Below, in pieces: positions 7,642 through 9,705 of a DNA stretch of 9,705 nucleotides. Under the pieces are notes generated by a model. It worked only from the letters and a program-made list of their open reading frames with translations, was not told the origin of the DNA and did no database searches. Within the stretch, counting starts at the first letter, position 1. Each line of letters starts with the position of its first letter. The stretch comes from an uncultured Bacteroidales bacterium (GTDB taxonomy: Bacteria; Bacteroidota; Bacteroidia; Bacteroidales; P3): positions 1 through 9,705 of the forward strand of contig ONOZ01000170.1 of NCBI GenBank assembly GCA_900319595.1, read 5' to 3'. A program made the position numbers and the translations under genes.

Positions 7642-8619
7642 TTATTTTTTTCTTTTTATAATTATTCTTCTGTAAATAGTTTTGCCTTTTATTTTGTTGG
7701 CTCCTGCTCCTAAACCATCGTTTATTGTATGATTATCTAAACCCAAAATTTCAAACTGTTCAGGCTTGTATTTATCCATAAATGTGATAGGCACACCCAT
7801 ATAACCATAATAATCGCAAGGAATTTCAGATGTTCTATCCACATTTATAGCATCATAATTATCGTATTTTGGATATTCGTCTTTATTATAATTTTTGTAT
7901 AACGGCAAATCTTCGTGTCGCTCCTTATAGTCCAAATTAGTAAACCAACGAACACCTTTTACTCGTATAAATCTTTGCCCTTTATCATCTATTCCACAGG
8001 TTGCTGCATTCAACGGATAATCATCAGGTACGCCAAATTTTCTGTCTCCGCTATGAATACTTGCACCTAACCACATCTTATTTTCTTTTATCAATTTAAA
8101 ACATTCTTTATAAGATATGGCATTGACATTTCCTATTATCAAAAATTTTTTATTAAAGTCTATAAGTTGTTGCAAATATTCTCTAAACAAACTAAATGGC
8201 GGATTGGTAACTACTATGTCCGCTTGTTTCAAAAGTTCTTTGCATTCATCGGAGCGAAAATCTCCATCACCTTTTAATTCTTTTACTTCTATTTCTTCCG
8301 TGTCTGGTATCCTATTACCGTTTTTGTCGCCCGTATATTCTAAATATGCTCCTGTTTTGGACGAGTTTTTCGAAAATGACTCAATATTTTGATTCTTATA
8401 ACAGGAGGTTATTAATTTTTTAAGTCCCAAAGATTCAAAATGATGTGAAAAGTAAGTAAAGAAACTGCTTACTCTCGGGTCATCACAATTGCATAAAACT
8501 GTCTTTCCTTTAAAATGTTCTTTATAATGTTTTAATTCTTTTTCAATATCCTCTAATTGAGTATAAAACTCATCTTTCTTTGCCTTCCTTGCATTGCTTA
8601 AACGATTGCTACCTGCCAT
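7642..8619 (-). CDS. Adenine-specific DNA methyltransferase, EcoRI family
   Basis: This is a 325-residue DNA N6-adenine methyltransferase of the EcoRI_methylase family, transferring a methyl group from S-adenosylmethionine. The catalytic motif IV is NPPF at residues 139-142, inside DIVVTNPPFSLFREYL. Family blocks DEFYTQ, CNCDDPRVS, LGLKKLI, GDGDFRS, YPKYDNYDAINV and GVPITF are in the same order as in M.EcoRI. Similarity is strong enough by eye to call true homology along the full length, including the ending. The frame also allows a GTG start at 8652. I chose the ATG at 8619 because the length (325 against 326 for M.EcoRI) and the N-terminal alignment fit, and because ATG is preferred; no Shine-Dalgarno helps. 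M.EcoRI modifies GAATTC, but the target of this enzyme is not proven. The nuclease gene follows after one base. Expression probably starts at 8899-8931, leaving a long leader. Confidence 0.92.
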   Translation of the reverse strand: MAGSNRLSNARKAKKDEFYTQLEDIEKELKHYKEHFKGKTVLCNCDDPRVSSFFTYFSHHFESLGLKKLITSCYKNQNIESFSKNSSKTGAYLEYTGDKNGNRIPDTEEIEVKELKGDGDFRSDECKELLKQADIVVTNPPFSLFREYLQQLIDFNKKFLIIGNVNAISYKECFKLIKENKMWLGASIHSGDRKFGVPDDYPLNAATCGIDDKGQRFIRVKGVRWFTNLDYKERHEDLPLYKNYNKDEYPKYDNYDAINVDRTSEIPCDYYGYMGVPITFMDKYKPEQFEILGLDNHTINDGLGAGANKIKGKTIYRRIIIKRKK

Positions 8620-8692
8620 TGATTGATAATTTTTGCAAAAACTACCAATCACTTTATAAAATACAGAAACAAAATAGGTGTAAATTTATCTA

Positions 8693-8859
8693 TTCACATT
8701 CAGGTAAAGTCCAGCATTGAATACCCTATCTAACATAGAAAAACCACACCGTAAGGTGTAAAAATTTTTCATTAGATATTTCAATAAAACAAGACTTTCG
8801 CCTGAACTATTTATTTCGTTTTTACAAAAGAAGTTTGCTGGACTTATTTTGAATGTGAA
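8693..8859. repeat. 167-bp structured element with 24-base imperfect inverted ends
   Basis: The ends 8693-8716 and 8836-8859 are reverse complements at 20 of 24 positions: TTCACATTCA and AAGTCCAGCA on the left match TGAATGTGAA and TGCTGGACTT on the right, with four central mismatches. Inside, 8717-8784 folds as a hairpin: TTGAA/TTCAA, TATCTAA (8727-8733)/TTAGATA (8772-8778), GAAAAA (8738-8743)/TTTTTC (8765-8770), and ACACC-GTAA-GGTGT (8746-8759). A small stem AAAAC/GTTTT (8786-8790, 8818-8822) completes a three-way junction. It could be a regulatory leader of the methyltransferase mRNA, an independent RNA, or a MITE. TA occurs close outside both ends (8691-8692, 8861-8862), but one side has an extra A, so target duplication is uncertain. 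No known family is assigned. Confidence 0.7.
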
Positions 8860-8898
8860 ATAATAGTTATTGCTTGTTTTGTTGCACTATTGCAAATG

Positions 8899-8931
8899 CA
8901 AAGATACAAATATTTTATGAAAAATGGCAAA
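8899..8931 (-). promoter_or_regulatory. Promoter of the methyltransferase-nuclease operon
   Basis: On the minus strand TTTG (8931-8928), a 21-base spacer and TATCTTTG (8906-8899) match the Bacteroidota promoter consensus. Transcription would begin near 8892, about 270 bases before the methyltransferase ATG. The TTTGCA motif is directly repeated just downstream (TTTGCATTTGCA), offering a second weak -7-like start. The -33 region faces the promoter of the divergent dehydrogenase gene. Confidence 0.7.
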
Positions 8932-8949
8932 GAAAACAAAAATTTTTCA

Positions 8950-8957
8950 TAACTTTG
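8950..8957 (+). promoter_or_regulatory. -7 promoter box of the 2-hydroxyacid dehydrogenase gene
   Basis: TAACTTTG followed by CA fits the -7 consensus TAnnTTTG and lies 35 bases before the ATG at 8993. At the expected -33 distance only a weak ATGG-like sequence near 8924-8927 is seen. That stretch abuts the -33 TTTG of the divergent minus-strand promoter, so the two polymerase sites are almost back to back. Confidence 0.6.
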
Positions 8958-8992
8958 CAGTAGATTTTTGGCAATAATACAATATTATATAT

Positions 8993-9705
8993 ATGAAAGA
9001 GAATCTAAAAATAGTAGCCGTTGAACCAATAGGAATAAACGAAAAAAAAGAACAGGAATTAAAAGAAGAGTTTGCTAAGTACAACTGTATATTTACATTA
9101 TATAATGATAGGAAAGAAGATAACGAGACACTTATTTCACGTATAGCAGATAACGATATAGTAATTTTCTCTAATATACCTCTAAAAAAAGAAGTATTAC
9201 AAGAATGTCCTAATATAAAACTACTTGCCGTTGCATTTACAGGTCTTGACCATATAGATTTATCGTATTGCAAAGAGAAAAATATTGAAGTCATCAACGC
9301 CTCAGGTTATGCGACACAAGCAGTTAGTGAATTAACAATAGGTTTGATGCTTGACGTTTTGCGAAAAATAAGTGAAATGAACGCAAACATTCGTAATAAC
9401 GGAACGAGAAATAATTTTCTTGGAATGGAGTTGAAAGATAAAACTGTAGGTATTGTTGGTATGGGAGAAATTGGCAAACGTACAGCACTTATATTAAAAG
9501 CCTTTGGTTGTAACGTTATTGCTAATTCGCGAAAAGAGCATTTGCACTATATAAGAGAAGGAATAAAATATGTAGATTTGCAAACGCTTATGAAAGAGAG
9601 CGATATTATTTCGCTGCATACTCCATTAACGGAAGAAACTTATCACTTAATTTCTGCAGAATTACTCAAACTTTGTAAATCAACAGCAATTATTATCAAT
9701 ACTTC
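8993..9705 (+). CDS. D-isomer-specific 2-hydroxyacid dehydrogenase, N-terminal part (3' end outside window)
   Basis: The frame opens at ATG 8993 and stays open for 237 codons to the window edge, with no stop. It encodes an NAD-dependent enzyme of the D-2-hydroxyacid dehydrogenase family, which reduces 2-keto acids to D-hydroxy acids. Landmarks are a substrate-binding first half containing VAFTGLDHIDL (80-90) and the VSELTIGLML segment (111-120), the Rossmann NAD motif VGMGEIG (155-161), and LHTPLT (208-213). The sequence stops in IIIN-T, a few residues before the expected substrate-binding Arg (usually in a NxxRG motif), and the later catalytic Glu and His are also outside. Family members include glycerate, phosphoglycerate, lactate and hydroxypyruvate enzymes; the visible half does not decide which. 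At roughly 310-330 residues expected in full, it would be a short-form enzyme without an ACT domain. It is transcribed away from the restriction-modification operon. Confidence 0.9.
   Translation, partial: MKENLKIVAVEPIGINEKKEQELKEEFAKYNCIFTLYNDRKEDNETLISRIADNDIVIFSNIPLKKEVLQECPNIKLLAVAFTGLDHIDLSYCKEKNIEVINASGYATQAVSELTIGLMLDVLRKISEMNANIRNNGTRNNFLGMELKDKTVGIVGMGEIGKRTALILKAFGCNVIANSRKEHLHYIREGIKYVDLQTLMKESDIISLHTPLTEETYHLISAELLKLCKSTAIIINT

Larger units (their letters stand above)
8620..8992. other. Intergenic region: long leader of the restriction-modification operon and divergent promoters
   Basis: No convincing protein gene is seen here. Reading from the right, it holds a plus-strand -7 box for the dehydrogenase gene (8950-8957), a minus-strand promoter (8899-8931), and about 270 bases of presumed transcribed leader before the methyltransferase ATG at 8619. 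Within the leader lies the 167-bp inverted-repeat element (8693-8859). Between that element and the ATG the sequence AGGTGTAAA at 8676-8684 repeats AGGTGTAAA at 8754-8762, so the ACACC/GGTGT hairpin stem has a second possible pairing partner. A 28-codon minus-strand ORF (8772 to 8686) overlaps the structure and is not called as a gene. Confidence 0.7.

Noticed and set aside
8620..8652. GTG start at 8652 for the methyltransferase
   Set aside because: It would add 11 residues with no counterpart in M.EcoRI; the ATG at 8619 gives the family length. The longer form cannot be fully excluded.
8693..8859. Retron-like non-coding RNA, because of the paired ends and internal hairpin
   Set aside because: No reverse transcriptase gene is nearby and the expected msr/msd organisation is not evident.
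8947..9297. 116-codon minus-strand ORF
   Set aside because: It is antisense to the dehydrogenase gene, whose frame has clear family motifs and stays open to the window edge.

Overview
The window looks like chromosomal DNA of a member of the Bacteroidota, probably Bacteroidales. It is AT-rich (about one third G+C by eye). It carries a TonB-dependent receptor and a secreted hydrolase ending in a type IX secretion (Por) sorting domain. Four upstream regions contain the Bacteroidota -7 promoter box TAnnTTTG, each time as TAnCTTTGCA, and the genes lack Shine-Dalgarno sequences.

Layout, left to right. The first 1014 bases are the 3' end of a plus-strand TonB-dependent receptor gene. Every complete gene from 1268 to 8619 is on the minus strand. 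Read in their own direction they are: an EcoRI-family adenine DNA methyltransferase (8619 to 7642); a DUF262-HNH putative nuclease one base later (7640 to 6534); an SGNH-type hydrolase with signal peptide and C-terminal sorting domain (6397 to 5174); gyrA (5103 to 2548); and a secreted TPR protein (2521 to 1268). gyrA and the TPR gene are 26 bases apart and probably share one transcript, which starts at a recognisable promoter and ends at a likely intrinsic terminator near 1163-1218. After a 373-base intergenic region, a plus-strand D-2-hydroxyacid dehydrogenase gene starts at 8993 and runs off the end of the window. It has no stop codon inside the window, so a scan for closed ORFs would miss it.

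The most interesting part is 6534-8992. The methyltransferase closely resembles M.EcoRI by remembered comparison. Its tightly coupled partner is not an EcoRI-type endonuclease but a compact protein with an N-terminal DUF262 domain (DGQQR motif) and a complete C-terminal HNH nuclease motif. DUF262 is found in modification-sensing restriction proteins such as GmrS, BrxU and SspE, so this is a candidate hybrid or little-described restriction-modification module. The predicted promoter lies about 270 bases upstream of the methyltransferase start. That leader contains a 167-bp element with 24-base imperfect inverted ends and a nested hairpin, plus a second sequence that can compete for one of the ends. 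It could be a structured regulatory leader, an independent structured RNA or a MITE-like insertion; the sequence alone does not decide.

The rest is ordinary chromosomal content: DNA topology (GyrA), envelope transport (TonB receptor), a secreted hydrolase and central metabolism (dehydrogenase). Smaller points of interest are a perfect 10-bp palindrome laid over the gyrA promoter, an 18-base sequence shared between that promoter and the methyltransferase gene, and a glycine at the GyrA position that is Asp87 in E. coli.
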